Below, one piece after another: positions 51,901-62,391 of a stretch of 64,000 bases of DNA (its first letter is position 1; every line of letters starts with the position of its first letter). The stretch lies in the NCBI GenBank assembly GCA_038503075.1, contig JBCAML010000002.1:1984001-2048000 (forward strand), written 5' to 3'. The stretch is from Gyromitra esculenta. Its lineage: Eukaryota > Ascomycota > Pezizomycetes > Pezizales > Discinaceae. The position numbers were made by a program, and so were the translations under genes. A model generated the notes under the pieces. The model was not told where the DNA came from, ran no database searches, and was given only the letters and a program-made list of their open reading frames with translations.

Positions 51901-53483
51901 AATTCTGGGCTTGGTATATGCCGCTTCCAGATATGTCGTCCCGTAACAACGTGCCATTTCCAGGATCCCTGCGTCCAAAACTCGGGCGCCATTTTTTTCT
52001 CTGAAAGGCTAGAATAAAGGCCGTCTTGATCGTCCTGAAAGTCCCCCAACCGCATCGCTAACCAATCAAGCTCGTATCCCTGGGGCAGCTTAAAGGTATC
52101 TGGTTCCTCGGTCAATCCAGCAGTTCGCACCGAAGCTCTTAGACAAGTCATTATTCCAGTCGCGACCAACTGTGCGATCGTCGCAGTCCAAGGCATTGAT
52201 CGTAGGCCAATAAATTGCGCGGTAAATCCGATCACGCTTGTCAGCGTACCTGCAGTAGTAAGAGTACTAAGCACATTGGTCCCTCCTGGACGGCCTGACT
52301 CCTTTAAGCAACGTAAGGAAGGTCCGGACGACCCGGTTTCCGAGTATGGAGGCAATCCTGGCTGCCGGCTTTCCCGAGGAAATTGGTATTCTAATCTACG
52401 GGATGTGTGGATTTTTGTGCGTAGACCACGAGCAAAAATGGCATACGAGTTAAAAAGCTGATCTCCCACCTTTCCATGCCTTTGTAGCCACATGAGACGC
52501 ATATTTTTTATACCATTGCCCTTGTACTCCAATTCACCCTCCTCGGTGGCACTCTCAACCACATATGCGCAGATAAACATGCCAAGCACAACTAGTAGTG
52601 TTCCAATAGCCGTAGCTGGAAATGCATATGCTGTGATAGGGTTGCCATTTTTTCGGAACTGTCTATGGGTTTTCAAGCTAGGGTAGTAGGTTGTCAGCCC
52701 ATCAAACAACAACACACCAAACTGGAGAATGATTCCGATAATGGCCACTGTCCATAGCATCGTCTGACTGGCCGATTCGGTGATATTTAAAGATACGTTG
52801 GGTGCGCTTGGCTTGGGGGAGTGGATTTTGTGTTTGACTCTGTGTTCACCTTGCTTGGTTTCAGGTTGGAGTTTTTCTGGGTCATGCTGGCGATGGCGGT
52901 GGTGGAATACCAGAGAATCCCTATCAACGGTCATGTGGTCTTTGAGAGGTTGGAGAAATTTTGAGATTTTGCTGCTTTTGCGAGATCCTCCACGTTTTGT
53001 GCACGCTGTGGTCACATTGATTCCGCAATCTTCTTTGATAACTGGGTTTTTGTCCATCGCTTTCGAGTTAAAGTATATAATCTCGACTATCGTAGGTGAT
53101 CCAAGCACTTTAACAAGCGTTACGCCATTCCACAACTCACAGACGTCAGAGGAAGTAGATGACAGTAACTCCAGCTCGGAAACGGCGTAGGCTTCTCTAG
53201 CCCGACCAATAACTGCTTTAAGCCATCCTGGCCCACCGACTCGGATCGCGCCTACGATGGCGGTGATGATACCCAATGGCGCCATGGCGAAGATGATGTT
53301 ATCGACCCAGCCCATGGATTGGCCCATGAATTGCTGAGCTACTCGTTCTCCAAAAAGTGCCAATAATGGCGCCAAGTCCGAGAAAAGGTTGTTTGCAAAA
53401 TCATCACCACTATCGCTCGCGACAGTTGGGAGAAATGCCACGAAAAAAACGGCGAGCGTGAAACCTCGTTCCATCTCGAACAT
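48972..53483 (-). CDS. Large multi-pass membrane protein with C-terminal ankyrin repeats
   Basis: One uninterrupted frame of about 1,503 residues. The open frame begins with GTG at 53519, and the first ATG is at 53483 (MFEMERGFTLAVFF). A hydrophobic N-terminus looks like a signal sequence. Membrane segments follow near FAMAPLGIITAIVGAI, MLWTVAIIGIILQFGVLLF, AIGTLLVVLGMFICAYVV and VLSTLTTAGTLTSVIGF. The middle (about residues 730-900) is a low-complexity stretch of imperfect Ser/Glu-rich decapeptides (such as LRPKAESIRH). At least seven ankyrin repeats occupy the last 330 residues (DGRIPLHWAVLNGKE, SGRTPLHLAAAAADN, NKWTALHWAISKGAQ and others). This architecture is common in large uncharacterised families of filamentous ascomycetes; no function is established. 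Absence of introns over 4.5 kb contrasts with neighbours. Confidence 0.88.
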   Translation of the reverse strand: MFEMERGFTLAVFFVAFLPTVASDSGDDFANNLFSDLAPLLALFGERVAQQFMGQSMGWVDNIIFAMAPLGIITAIVGAIRVGGPGWLKAVIGRAREAYAVSELELLSSTSSDVCELWNGVTLVKVLGSPTIVEIIYFNSKAMDKNPVIKEDCGINVTTACTKRGGSRKSSKISKFLQPLKDHMTVDRDSLVFHHRHRQHDPEKLQPETKQGEHRVKHKIHSPKPSAPNVSLNITESASQTMLWTVAIIGIILQFGVLLFDGLTTYYPSLKTHRQFRKNGNPITAYAFPATAIGTLLVVLGMFICAYVVESATEEGELEYKGNGIKNMRLMWLQRHGKVGDQLFNSYAIFARGLRTKIHTSRRLEYQFPRESRQPGLPPYSETGSSGPSLRCLKESGRPGGTNVLSTLTTAGTLTSVIGFTAQFIGLRSMPWTATIAQLVATGIMTCLRASVRTAGLTEEPDTFKLPQGYELDWLAMRLGDFQDDQDGLYSSLSEKKMAPEFWTQGSWKWHVVTGRHIWKRHIPSPEFQNSPRQYKKAAKVVAARSRLQKLTKWTRKESMAIPVVKAIEEVMNNLFSSDNITMKSTELTEFYWPIFIEFDGEWEPYFFELSRQSTMKPWRVQDPTLVEAVLSLWRFSLQEKERELTQKQQAVEVLEDQQLEIGSVSKSQNGESRNEVGIRRLLGLSNTASQRDYRLWIYQGTKSNTFQSNHDHLEPEFPIIGFPTDPSSPYSSKSRRKATGTEWLPPSETKRLSSETGPQRSKSGSLISGAGSFGPGSETVRSEVEPPRAKVESIELKGEAMISKPESLDSKAGSIRSDASSLRPKAESIRHQGSESGSPGLNAECMRSEVNSPQSDDESIWSDDDYSSDLDSDWLGTEADSIESNIQSLTSAISSLESKVDDALYVLATSSFEKICAQDLFSTFMWYVVGDIESLTSNTSLARDSLRATLDEWEPPSLRNPLLETIVKAVERTELGTSEEIYMSIIPPLRSSGILENMDLGPEILINHVKEKVDLFESRQDWEEAGKAYYWLYDACLEYLQKDSTAFYQAALLLADFSATLNDPAFIRGKNTKFEGKTDSRELHLSALASDALRKVQSGKRGEAIIQTLEMAYEKVGNHKHLPKAPTVGPATRGRYTTIGNQVRVALGSAYAIAAGLKGDTKEKNILGWISLHCVIANIDVANGNSYLEDLTSLNSKDRDGRIPLHWAVLNGKESWVKALLKAGSDVNSEDKSGRTPLHLAAAAADNIDIVTLLINHGADTTTQDSNKWTALHWAISKGAQISAEVLLDNGAKIDIEDSDGRTPLDLALSEQHKNINKPIVAKIAEKNRWSALHMAVFEASENGVRELIEKGHDVNEKDTEERTPLHHAIWRGRYAISKILLENGADPNAIAGNGEFALYNIAAGGNLEFSKLLLDNGANPRLATRYDWTALHWAVGNGHKEVARLLLERGADPYAQSDTGKTSLDMARNEDMREIFRRTAPVPIVSRRPTIKSNVRGIGST

Positions 53484-53953
53484 CGTATGGGCTGGGAGTT
53501 TTCCCCAGCGATGATGCACTGGGCCGGATAATTTGGGAGATAGAGTGAGCAGGGTTAGGGTCGTTTTCGATATAGTCCTATTATTGGCGGCTATTGCGTG
53601 TATTAGACTACAAACACTAGCAAGAAGTCAATTATTACAACCCTGAAATACTTGGAGGAAGCGACTGACGCGAATAAGAGATAACTGAAGTCGTGATGAT
53701 TTTCTCGGCAGCTTTTATACGCGCTAGACTATAACATTAGCAAAGAACCAACAGCTTTAGAATAGCTCCAACAAAATTTAGAGACTCACACGAAGAAATA
53801 CGGTACGGATAGTCAAAGAGGGGTCCTAATCTCTCCTAGATGGTATGGCGGAAGATCGCCTTTATTCATAGAGATTTTCCCTCGCAAAATCAGCCCCACC
53901 AACCTTGTTTCATACTGCAGAAGATCGCTGCGCATGTGCATGGTTGGTAGGAA

Positions 53954-54303
53954 CTATCCTAAGCCTCTTTCCAAATCACTATTTCGAAACTGCTTATTGC
54001 GTTGCTCATGCAATTGGTGGTAGATCATAAAAATCAACGATATTACGCTTGCTATCACTTTGACAAAACGGAGTGCTGGCTTTTTTTCATTTTTTTGGAG
54101 GCTAGGTACGTCAGCATTCCCGATTTGATATCGCACCAAGTCCACCATACCTTATTAACTTCCAGATTTGTCTCAGTGCATGTATGAGGACTAATTCCGT
54201 GTGGGCAATCCTCAGCAGTGGGATTGCAAGTGATCGAAGCATTAGGATATTTGCTAGAGAAACCAGTTGAGCTCAGCGGCATCTCCCATCGTGTGAGAAC
54301 CAT
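53954..54303 (-). CDS. Possible small gene with one membrane segment
   Basis: An ATG at 54303 opens MVLTRWEMPLSSTGFSSKYP with four Cys in the first 45 residues. A GTATGG donor and a CTAG acceptor could splice out about 50 nt and reach a frame containing FVKVIASVISLIFMIYH, a likely membrane helix. The phase across that junction is not clean, so the model is doubtful. It could be a decayed gene or chance. Confidence 0.2.
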
Positions 54304-55039
54304 AAAGCCTCGGTAAACTATAATCTGACAAGGTGGATATAACTACAAACCCTAGAAATTTATCCCAGCAAAAAAAATTCCGGATTGGGTTGGGCTTTTA
54401 ACACATGGGGCGAAGTAATTAACACTATTTTGACCTGGTCGAAAAATATATTCATATCTAGGCGAAGCAGAAGTCTCAGGCGGGATTTAGGTGTGCTCTT
54501 GCGCTTCCCTTTTAGGAATCTCCTCAATTAGAATTAAAGAGCTCATCTATCTTGGTGCTACACGTCCCTCGCAATATCTGCTTTTTTACTCCCTCAGAGA
54601 TCTTCGGGTTTTATGAGCCATCACTAAATCATAATTCGTTCTATGTTATCTCTCTCATTATTGTAATTGTGGTTCTGCCAAAGAAGTCAACCTGGGCTTG
54701 CTCGGATTCTGAAACGTGGGAATGTGGTGGAATCCTCAATTCACAGACAGTATTCGATTGGCCCAAAACTTGTGATTGTATAAGATCAGCGGAACGCCTC
54801 GATCTCAGCCATGTCTCAACAGCTGCTCCAGACTTTGGGCATAATTTTAAGGTTTCTATCTCATGGCTCCAGTTTCCATTGACTCTGATGCAGGATATGC
54901 GAAGACTCGGCTATAACTTCACTAAGTTTGCTTCTCGGTGTCTTGGGTTGGAACACGTCTATTTCTCAAACAGAGGTACTCTACATTAAATTACCCGCGC
55001 CGCATCAGCCTTGCTCGCGGAAAGAAAAGAAGGGAGGTG

Positions 55040-55172
55040 CTTGAGGCAGTCATGAAGAACCTGGGCATGTAAGTGCGAATTGACCAATCAGTCTGTCGAT
55101 GTGCCAGGCTGGGGCGAATCAAAAGTCGCTACCAGTGAAAGTTACGTTCAGGTTCTTCGTGCCTGCCCCAAG
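55040..55172. mobile_element. MITE family C, copy 1
   Basis: 133 bp. The ends are inverted copies: CTTGAGGCAGTCATGAAG at the left against CTTGGGGCAGGCACGAAG read from the right, followed by AACCTG on both sides. The right flank is TA. Its interior is homologous to 56777-56910. Confidence 0.65.
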
Positions 55173-55513
55173 TAGAAGGAGAAAATCTCGTGAATATTTT
55201 TGATATGTAGTTCCGATCTTCCGATATGTGAAAAAGAAAGGTGTGTTTCGGTTGTAAGGCCAATAAGGAGCATCCATTATTGTAGATTGGCTAGTGCCTA
55301 ATGTAAATGTGGGGCGAATGGACTTGCATATGTAGGTAGAAAAATGCGCAGTTCTCTGTCTTACTTTTATATCACCCAATAGTACAAAGAGTTGTGTAAA
55401 TTCTAAACGGATAAAATGAAACTGCGACCTTCGACACAATCAGTCCGATACCATAAAATTTCTTGGAACTGGCCCCGTCTGCCATGCTTGCAGCTGAGAC
55501 ATAGTTTGAAGTA

Positions 55514-55647
55514 CTCGGATACCACATGAAAAACCTGAAGATGCATGTTCTAGGTCGGGATTTCTAGTTGGCTGGATCTAGCTATATCAACTTATTGATT
55601 GATCAATCTAACACCCTTGTTCTCAGGTTCTTCATGATGTATCCGAG
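55514..55647. mobile_element. MITE family C, divergent copy
   Basis: 134 bp flanked by TA on both sides. The ends read CTCGGATACCACATGAAAA and, inverted, CTCGGATACATCATGAAGA. Length and ends match family C, but the interior has diverged. Confidence 0.65.
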
Positions 55648-55658
55648 TACCGTGTGGA

Positions 55659-55936
55659 CTCGTGAAATACGACCCAGCTTTACCCTAAACTAAGCCTGAT
55701 ATAGTATTGAGTTTGGCGAAGAAGAATCTAAGCTACAGAGTTTGACCATTTACTTGTTAGCAAGCATACGAACCGGAAAACATGGGGCGTATGGCTTTCT
55801 ATGCTACGGAACCGGTGCCTAATGTCGCAGCATACAAAGCCACACACTCCATGTTTTCCGGTTCGTATGCCTGCTAACAAGTAGAAACTTGTTCCCTGCG
55901 TAAGCCATGGGGCAGAGCTGGGTCGTATTTCACGAG
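55659..55936. mobile_element. MITE family E, carrying a nested family-B copy
   Basis: 278 bp with terminal inverted repeats of about 26 bp (CTCGTGAAATACGACCCAGC). The family-B element 55753-55881 lies inside, so the pre-insertion length was about 147 bp. The right end abuts the TA that begins the family-A copy 55939-56173. Confidence 0.65.
55753..55881. mobile_element. MITE family B, copy 2
   Basis: 129 bp flanked by TA on both sides. The terminal repeats are nearly perfect over 35 bp (CTTGTTAGCAAGCATACGAA at the left, mirrored at the right). It is a close relative of 9375-9504 and is nested in family E. Confidence 0.8.
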
Positions 55937-55938
55937 TA

Positions 55939-56173
55939 CTGCAGATGACAGGGTAAGTCTGTGGACAGATGGCGGCGCAGCTCTTTTCCTGGTGGACTCA
56001 AGCTTGTTTGGGTTTCATCCTTTTGTGAGCTAACTTTGTTTAATATTTAATACATAGCACTCTTAATTCGTTAGGGCTTTTATCGGGTCTCTAAAGGAGT
56101 TATGGAGATGTGGAAAGTTAACGTCTCTTACTCGCACCGCTACCTGTTCACAGACTTACCCTAGCATCTGTAA
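55939..56173. mobile_element. MITE family A, copy 3
   Basis: 235 bp flanked by TA. The terminal repeat begins CTGCAGATGACAGGGTAAG and shares GGGTAAGTCTGTG with its right end. It is more diverged than the copies at 8.2 and 9.6 kb. Confidence 0.7.
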
Positions 56174-56776
56174 TACATACGGTATATAGTATACTACTTC
56201 GTTTTATCGCAACTCTACTGTCGTGTCTCGGATTTCGTGGTTTCGGCCTGCCCGCACGCTTTGCTTTGCTTTTTACGCTTTACTAAGCAGTATCTACTAG
56301 CTCTTAAATTGATTCTGCCATTCGGTAACGATAGCTGGCTTGACTAAATCGAACCTCCAGAAACGCTGAAAAGGTGTCGTGATCTAATTCTGTTATCAAA
56401 ACACTGATCAATTAAAAGACTTACTGTCTACCTAGTGAGACGTTTCCATTTAAATCTTTGAGTTTAGCCAGACCCAGATAAGTTCGGTTTTATGTATGTC
56501 ATGGTGGGTCAGACAAACCGTGTGAGCTTATCGAGATGTCGAGTGATATATGGTGAGTACGAATCGCCAGCACATCGGTTCCGAACACCCGGTTGGCTAT
56601 CTTGGTGTAGAATTATTGGCGCTTACTGTTCTCAGGAATACCGTGCCGCGCATACCTGCACAACCGTGACAGGCCAGTCGCTACCTCACAAACCCAGCGG
56701 TCAAACTAATTGCTGTCTAGAATTTGATTAGCCATAATCGCTAAAATAGGTGGCTAGCTGACCGTGGCAGTAGGTA

Positions 56777-56910
56777 CTCGGAGCAGGCGTGAAGAACCTG
56801 AATATGCAAGTGCGAGTCGGCCAATCAAATTCGCCCATGTGCTAGATGAGGGCGAATCAAAAATTACTACCAACAAAAGGTACGTTCGGGTTCTTCATGC
56901 CTACGCTGAG
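56777..56910. mobile_element. MITE family C, copy 2
   Basis: 134 bp preceded by TA. Ends: CTCGGAGCAGGCGTGAAG at the left and, inverted, CTCAGCGTAGGCATGAAG. The interior shares GGGCGAATCAAAA with the first copy. Confidence 0.65.
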
Positions 56911-57354
56911 GTCTTATTATTTATTTACGTAACGCAGGCTATCTCGCCCTTTTGTTTGTAGCGCCGTATCGACCAATTGCGATTCTAGAAAGAGCGAAAT
57001 GCTTCTCGTGACGCTTCATAAACGTCATTTTACCGACTATATTCAGAACCTAAGGTATCATAATACATTCATGAGATCCTTTCTAATTCCTACCAATCTT
57101 TATTACGTAACAAAAATCTATGACATCTGAACTTTGGTCCCTTCTCTCTTCGTACATAATTACCAATTCCAACTCCAATTAACAGAAAGGAAACACAACA
57201 AAAATAAAAATAAAGTATGCCCCTCACCATACTCATCCGAACCTAGTCCATATAAAGACGAGTTAAGAACATAGTAAGGATGTAATTAGTACAAAAGAAA
57301 GGATAATAGCGAAAGAACAAACGTAATACCAGCACCTACTGCTACCACCACTAT

Positions 57355-60300
57355 CTACCTTTTAGACTTTTTCCACCACTTCTTCTTCTCCTTTTCATAC
57401 CCTTCCTCCGCTACATTCGCATTTCCTACAATCGTCAAAAACACCTGATCTATATGCAAGTCAGCTACTTAGTCCTAATCCTAATCGAGATGCAAAGGGT
57501 AACATACCAAGCGTGCTCTGACTAACAGAGTAATACTCCAAGCCCAGGGCCTCTTTACTTCCTTCTAGCATCTTGAAGACCCTGTTTACGCCCTTTCCTT
57601 TCTTACCCGCTCCTGCGGTCTCAACGCTACCGATCGTATCCCCCTCGTCCCTTTCAGACTCATCTTCGTCGTCATCACCCCTATACACCGGTACTGAAAA
57701 CCTCAACTGTCCATGGAACGAGCGATCCTCCACAACGGCGCCTCTGAACCTCTCCAACACCCAGTTCTTCGTCCGCTCCATCTCTTCGTCTGTGCTAGAA
57801 GGCGCAGACTTGAGGACCAAGTGAACGTGATACCCGTCGCCCCAGCGCCTCCTTAGTTGCTCCCCTGTCCCCATAGCTAACATACGCTTTGCCAATATAC
57901 CAGCCCTGCTTGCGAGCGCGTCGGCCTCCTCCATACTGTGCGTTGTGAGAACTAAAGAACGGCCACGAGTGACTCCTGCAAGTGTCTTCCACATGATACG
58001 TTTACTCGCTGCATCCATCCCCGAGGAAGGCTCGTCAAGAAGCAACACAGTCGGGTTTCCCATCAACGCAATTCCAAGAGACAATTTCCGTTTATTACCA
58101 CCACTAAGCTTCTCTCCCATGCGAGTCTTGAAAGCTTCTAGCCCGACAGCCTTGATTACCTGCGCAACGTTATGTTCCACATCGTCAACACCACGAACCT
58201 TGGCGTAGAATCGCAAGTGCTCGACGACTGTCATGCGGTCCATCGCGTCGAATTGCGGACAGACACCAAGATGGGCTCTAGCAGCAGGACGGTTACCTTG
58301 GACAGAGATATTCTCAACGAAGATCTCGCCCGAGTCGGGGGCCATGTCGCCACGGATCATGTTGATAGTTGTAGTCTTTCCTGCACCGTTGGGACCTAGT
58401 AGTGCGAATACCTCACCCCGGGGAACACCGAAAGTCACATCGTCGACAGCAATCATCTTTCGCCCGAAAGACTTGCTGATATGCATAACCCTCAATCCAT
58501 CGTTCGAAGAATCCACACGCACCAGCTCCTCGCCGATGAATTTCTTCTCCCCACCAAGAGTTCCTAGTTCATGTTCTTCCTCTGAGTGGTCCTTAGTCTT
58601 GACTTTCCTCAACCTCAATCTCAGTCTAAATCGTCCACTATCCCACCAGATAAGTGTACCGAACAAAACCAGCGACTGAACGATTAGATACGTGATGGGT
58701 CCGCCATATAGTGTCATTCCGCCAGGATTTCCAGCGAAATGCTCTCCACGACAGGAAACAGAGAAGATATTCAGTGCGACGAACACCCCACGAGTAAAAT
58801 TCACGATAGGCGAGATTGCAGCGATGACGAAGTGAACGGTGTTAAGTTGAGTATCAATCTCGGATGTAGGTGCATAGGTGAATACCGACATAACCGCAAT
58901 GAAGTATATCAGGAACATAGCCGCTACAGAGAACTATAGTCAATAACCCATCCAGAACCCTTAGGAGCGATGTAGAAGAGCTCACCTTGCCCCCCAGCCA
59001 CAAGCGCAAATGCGCTCAACTGACTTTTAGCAATAAGTGAAATATTATACGCCAACAGTATACTTGCAATCCCGTACAACACAATTATTAAGAATAGGTA
59101 TCCGAAATGGTACCAGATATTATGTGTGCTTGCAACCATAATGATTGCTCCAACGACCGACACGATCAAGATTGGGACGAAATCAAACGCGAGATATGCT
59201 GCCCACAGCGGTAACGCTCTAACACCATTAGAGTAGTGCAAAGCCCTCACGTTGCGGATACGCTCTACTGTTGGATATAGTGCAAAGAACGCCGGGAAAG
59301 CAGCAAAGGCAAGCCCAACGTACCTACTCAAGTTAGAGCTATTCGCGACAAAGATAAAAGAGACGAGAGAACATACACCAAAAACTGCAAAGTCAACCCC
59401 TGTTGTGGTCTCCACGGGATATCAAACTCCGCATAACTTGCGACTACTCGTTGTCCAAGCACAAGATTTCCAACAACATTCTGAATAATCAATGGATCGC
59501 GAATACCTCCATTCCCCTGAAACGCAAACGTTGCTCTCGGGTTTCCATTCCCGTTCATGAAGAACCCTCCAGGTGTGACGTTCTTATAGTTTGCCGCAAT
59601 GTAATTGTCGAAGGAGTCAATTGTGTTGACGTAGTTGATCTTTGCATTAAAATTATTCCCGTTTGCGCCATTCACGGAAACCAAATCTGTCAAGTTGAAG
59701 TTTGAGAACTGAGAGCGTGGGCCAATAACAAGATCAATATTAGAGTCAAAATTAAGAGCGTGTGAATCGCCCTGGGAGATCGTATCTGCGTTGGAACAGG
59801 TGGCGCGGTCATAGCCCTTCAGGAAGATCATGGTCAGCCCAATAGCGACAATAGGAACAACCGTGGCGGCCAGGATCGGGAAGTAATTTCGACGAAGAAT
59901 TGTAAGACGCTTCCGGAACATGACGATGGTCTGCTTCAGAATCGACAGGCGCTTTCCGGCATAAAGATTGACGCCTTCTTCCTGCTTTTCACCCTCAACT
60001 GCCGCATCATCCGATTGGCGTTGTAGCTCAGCAGTTTCTTCAGCGACCTTCAGGAACACGTCTTCAATCGTTGGGCCAGACACATGATACTCTTCGATTC
60101 CCAGACCCTCTAGACGATCAACAACCCTTCCCGCAGCGCCAGAGTCAGGAACATTATAAACTGTCTGATCGTAAAGCCGCTTTGTGGGGATATCGTCGAG
60201 TTCTGGGGCATCGCGGCTCGGAACATGTACCCTGTACCCGCCTCCCAACCTTGACTTCAATTCGACCGCAGATCCTTGACATTTCATTGTTCCCTTACTT

Positions 60301-62391
60301 AAAACCGCGATATTATCTGCCAACAAGTCCGCCTCATCCAAGAAATGCGTCGTCAAAATAATAGTGCGCTCTCCTCTCGCAGCCAAAATGATATCCCAGA
60401 TCTTGCGTCGACTAAGTGGATCCAGTCCCGATGAGACTTCATCGATTGCACAGATATTGCTGCCACCTGTAAACATGATTGCAAGTTGAAGTTTCCTTTT
60501 CTGTCCCCCAGACAAGTTGCGAGAGAAAGCCTTCTTCTTTGGTGTCAAGTCACAGTCGGCAAGCAACTTCTTGAGAACGTCTTTACTGTCGCCAGAACAC
60601 TTGAGCTTGTTCCAGTAGCGTACATGTTCGGCCACCGTCAGTTCATCCCAGAATACATTTTTCTGCGGGCAGATTCCAATATGCCCATTACCGCCAGCAT
60701 TAATCAAGATCTCGCCCTCCGTAACTTTTGCGAGCCCCGAGATCGCTTCCAGTGTTGTTGTTTTACCAGATCCATTGGCTCCTAGTAGAACAAGGACTTG
60801 ACCTTGCCGGATATCGAGATCAAGCCTATCCACAGCCGTGACAGTCTCCTTCTTACCACCCGCAAGCAGGTTGCCGAGCAGGCTCGGAGTATAGCGTTTC
60901 GTAAACCCCCTCAACTCAACAGCGTTGTTAGGGTCTGCGGTGAGCTTGTGGCTGGAAGAGCCGGTGCCGTAGAGCCATTTCTCAACAAGAGCGCCGAGGA
61001 AGATATAACCAATCGTTTGAACAATCAAGAAGATGAAGAAAGCAATACCAGGTAGAGTAGAGTTTTGATTGGGGGGAGAACGCAGAAGGGAGGCACCTTG
61101 TCTTTCCTTTTCGAAGCGACCAATAAGCACGGACATGAAAACGAAGTTACAAGACGGGAAGAGGAGCGATAGCACGGCGACGGAGCCCGTAGAAGACTTG
61201 GTGAGGACCTGGGCGACGATACCAATGGCAATTGTGATGATTGCTGTGGAAATCCCCGAAAGTTGGGAGCGCTTGAAGAAGGATGCAGTGAAGATGGACC
61301 AAGATGCACATGCAAATCCAGTCAGAATGTACCAGATGACGACAATCCCAAAGCTGGTATGAGCAAAAACGCCGTATTTAAGAGTAGATGACATTATTAC
61401 CCAGCCCGACAGATAGCTTGCCGAGAATGAAGTGTGGTACGAGATGAGGCGTGCAGCTTTAGATACACCCATAGCTTCAAGCAAAGTTGAAATTCCACGT
61501 TCACGCTCAGTGGCCTGGAAACCAGTGTGGTGGTAAATCAAGCCGATATGCCCGAGAAAGATAGCAATGGAGATGTAGTCGGTGATGGCAGTCATATAGC
61601 TGTTGTACCACAGTCAATGATATACCCTTAAAACTTCGGAAGTAAAAAGTGGACTTACCGGACGCGGATCTCTTCATCAAGCTCTTTTTGAGACAAGTCT
61701 GTATACATATACTCATCAATGGCCACACCATCAGCGCTCCCTGGATTTTCCTTATTGGCAATAGCTTTATCGATTGCAAATTGGAGCGGTAGCAAGAACC
61801 TGCATTCCTATAGTTAATATCATTGTTCTCGAACCAGCCCTAGCCCTGACACTAGGAGGAGGGAACCTACGTTTGAGCATCATTGTCGTGATTATCAACA
61901 TCAATCCTCCCATAACCAAAAGATGAGTCCCCTCTCAGGGTGTAATTCCATGAGCCATTTGTAGTCCCAGGGCTTCCATAAAACACCGCAGCAGCAAAAC
62001 ACGGTGAAGAACCTCTGAGGGACTGCTTACACTCGGCCTGCAGCTGCCTCAAGGGGTCACTCAAGACAACCACTTTCCTTCCAGCAGCTTTCAGCGGGTT
62101 TGCAAGTCCATCCACCAACTCCTGAACGTCCCCTCCAAGGTTGTTTGTCACAAATACGAGTTTAAGGCTTTGGTGACCAGCGAGAGAGGCAGCAAGATCC
62201 TTGACTGGAGCAGCGGTCCCGATACCGTATTTGGCGGGTTGAACGAAAAGATTACGAGCGTACGAGATGAAAGAGATGAAGATTACCGGGAGGAGAAAAG
62301 CACGGAAGAAGGTTGAAAAGAAGCGCCGAACAAAGATGATTTTGGCATTCTTCTTATGAAGAGTAAATATCTGACGGAAGAGTGCAGCCAT
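57355..62391 (-). CDS. ABCA-type full ABC transporter
   Basis: Six exons join in phase: 62391-61871, 61799-61659, 61599-59377, 59323-58986, 58923-57508 and 57449-57355, giving 1,577 residues. The order is membrane domain, ATPase, membrane domain, ATPase. Each half starts with a hydrophobic segment followed by a large extracytosolic loop (for example NNFNAKINYVNTIDSFDNY), as in ABCA proteins. First ATPase: Walker A GANGSGKTT (about residue 495), signature LSGGQKRKLQLA, Walker B ICAIDEVSSGLD. Second: GPNGAGKTTT (about 1250), LSGGNKRKLSLG, LLLDEPSSGMD. All catalytic motifs are intact, so it is likely active. By family it moves lipids or lipid-like molecules across membranes; no substrate can be assigned. 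The C-terminus is Lys-rich (KEKKKWWKKSKR). The last exon is short and easily missed. Confidence 0.92.

Larger units (their letters stand above)
53484..57354. other. Intergenic region with second MITE cluster
   Basis: 3.9 kb upstream of the ankyrin gene and downstream of the ABCA gene. The part 55040-56910 is packed with short inverted-repeat elements listed separately. The part 53520-55000 holds only weak frames. Confidence 0.5.

Noticed and set aside
54552..54989. 145-aa open frame on the plus strand
   Set aside because: The frame begins at TTG, the only internal ATG is near its end, and no family is recognised.
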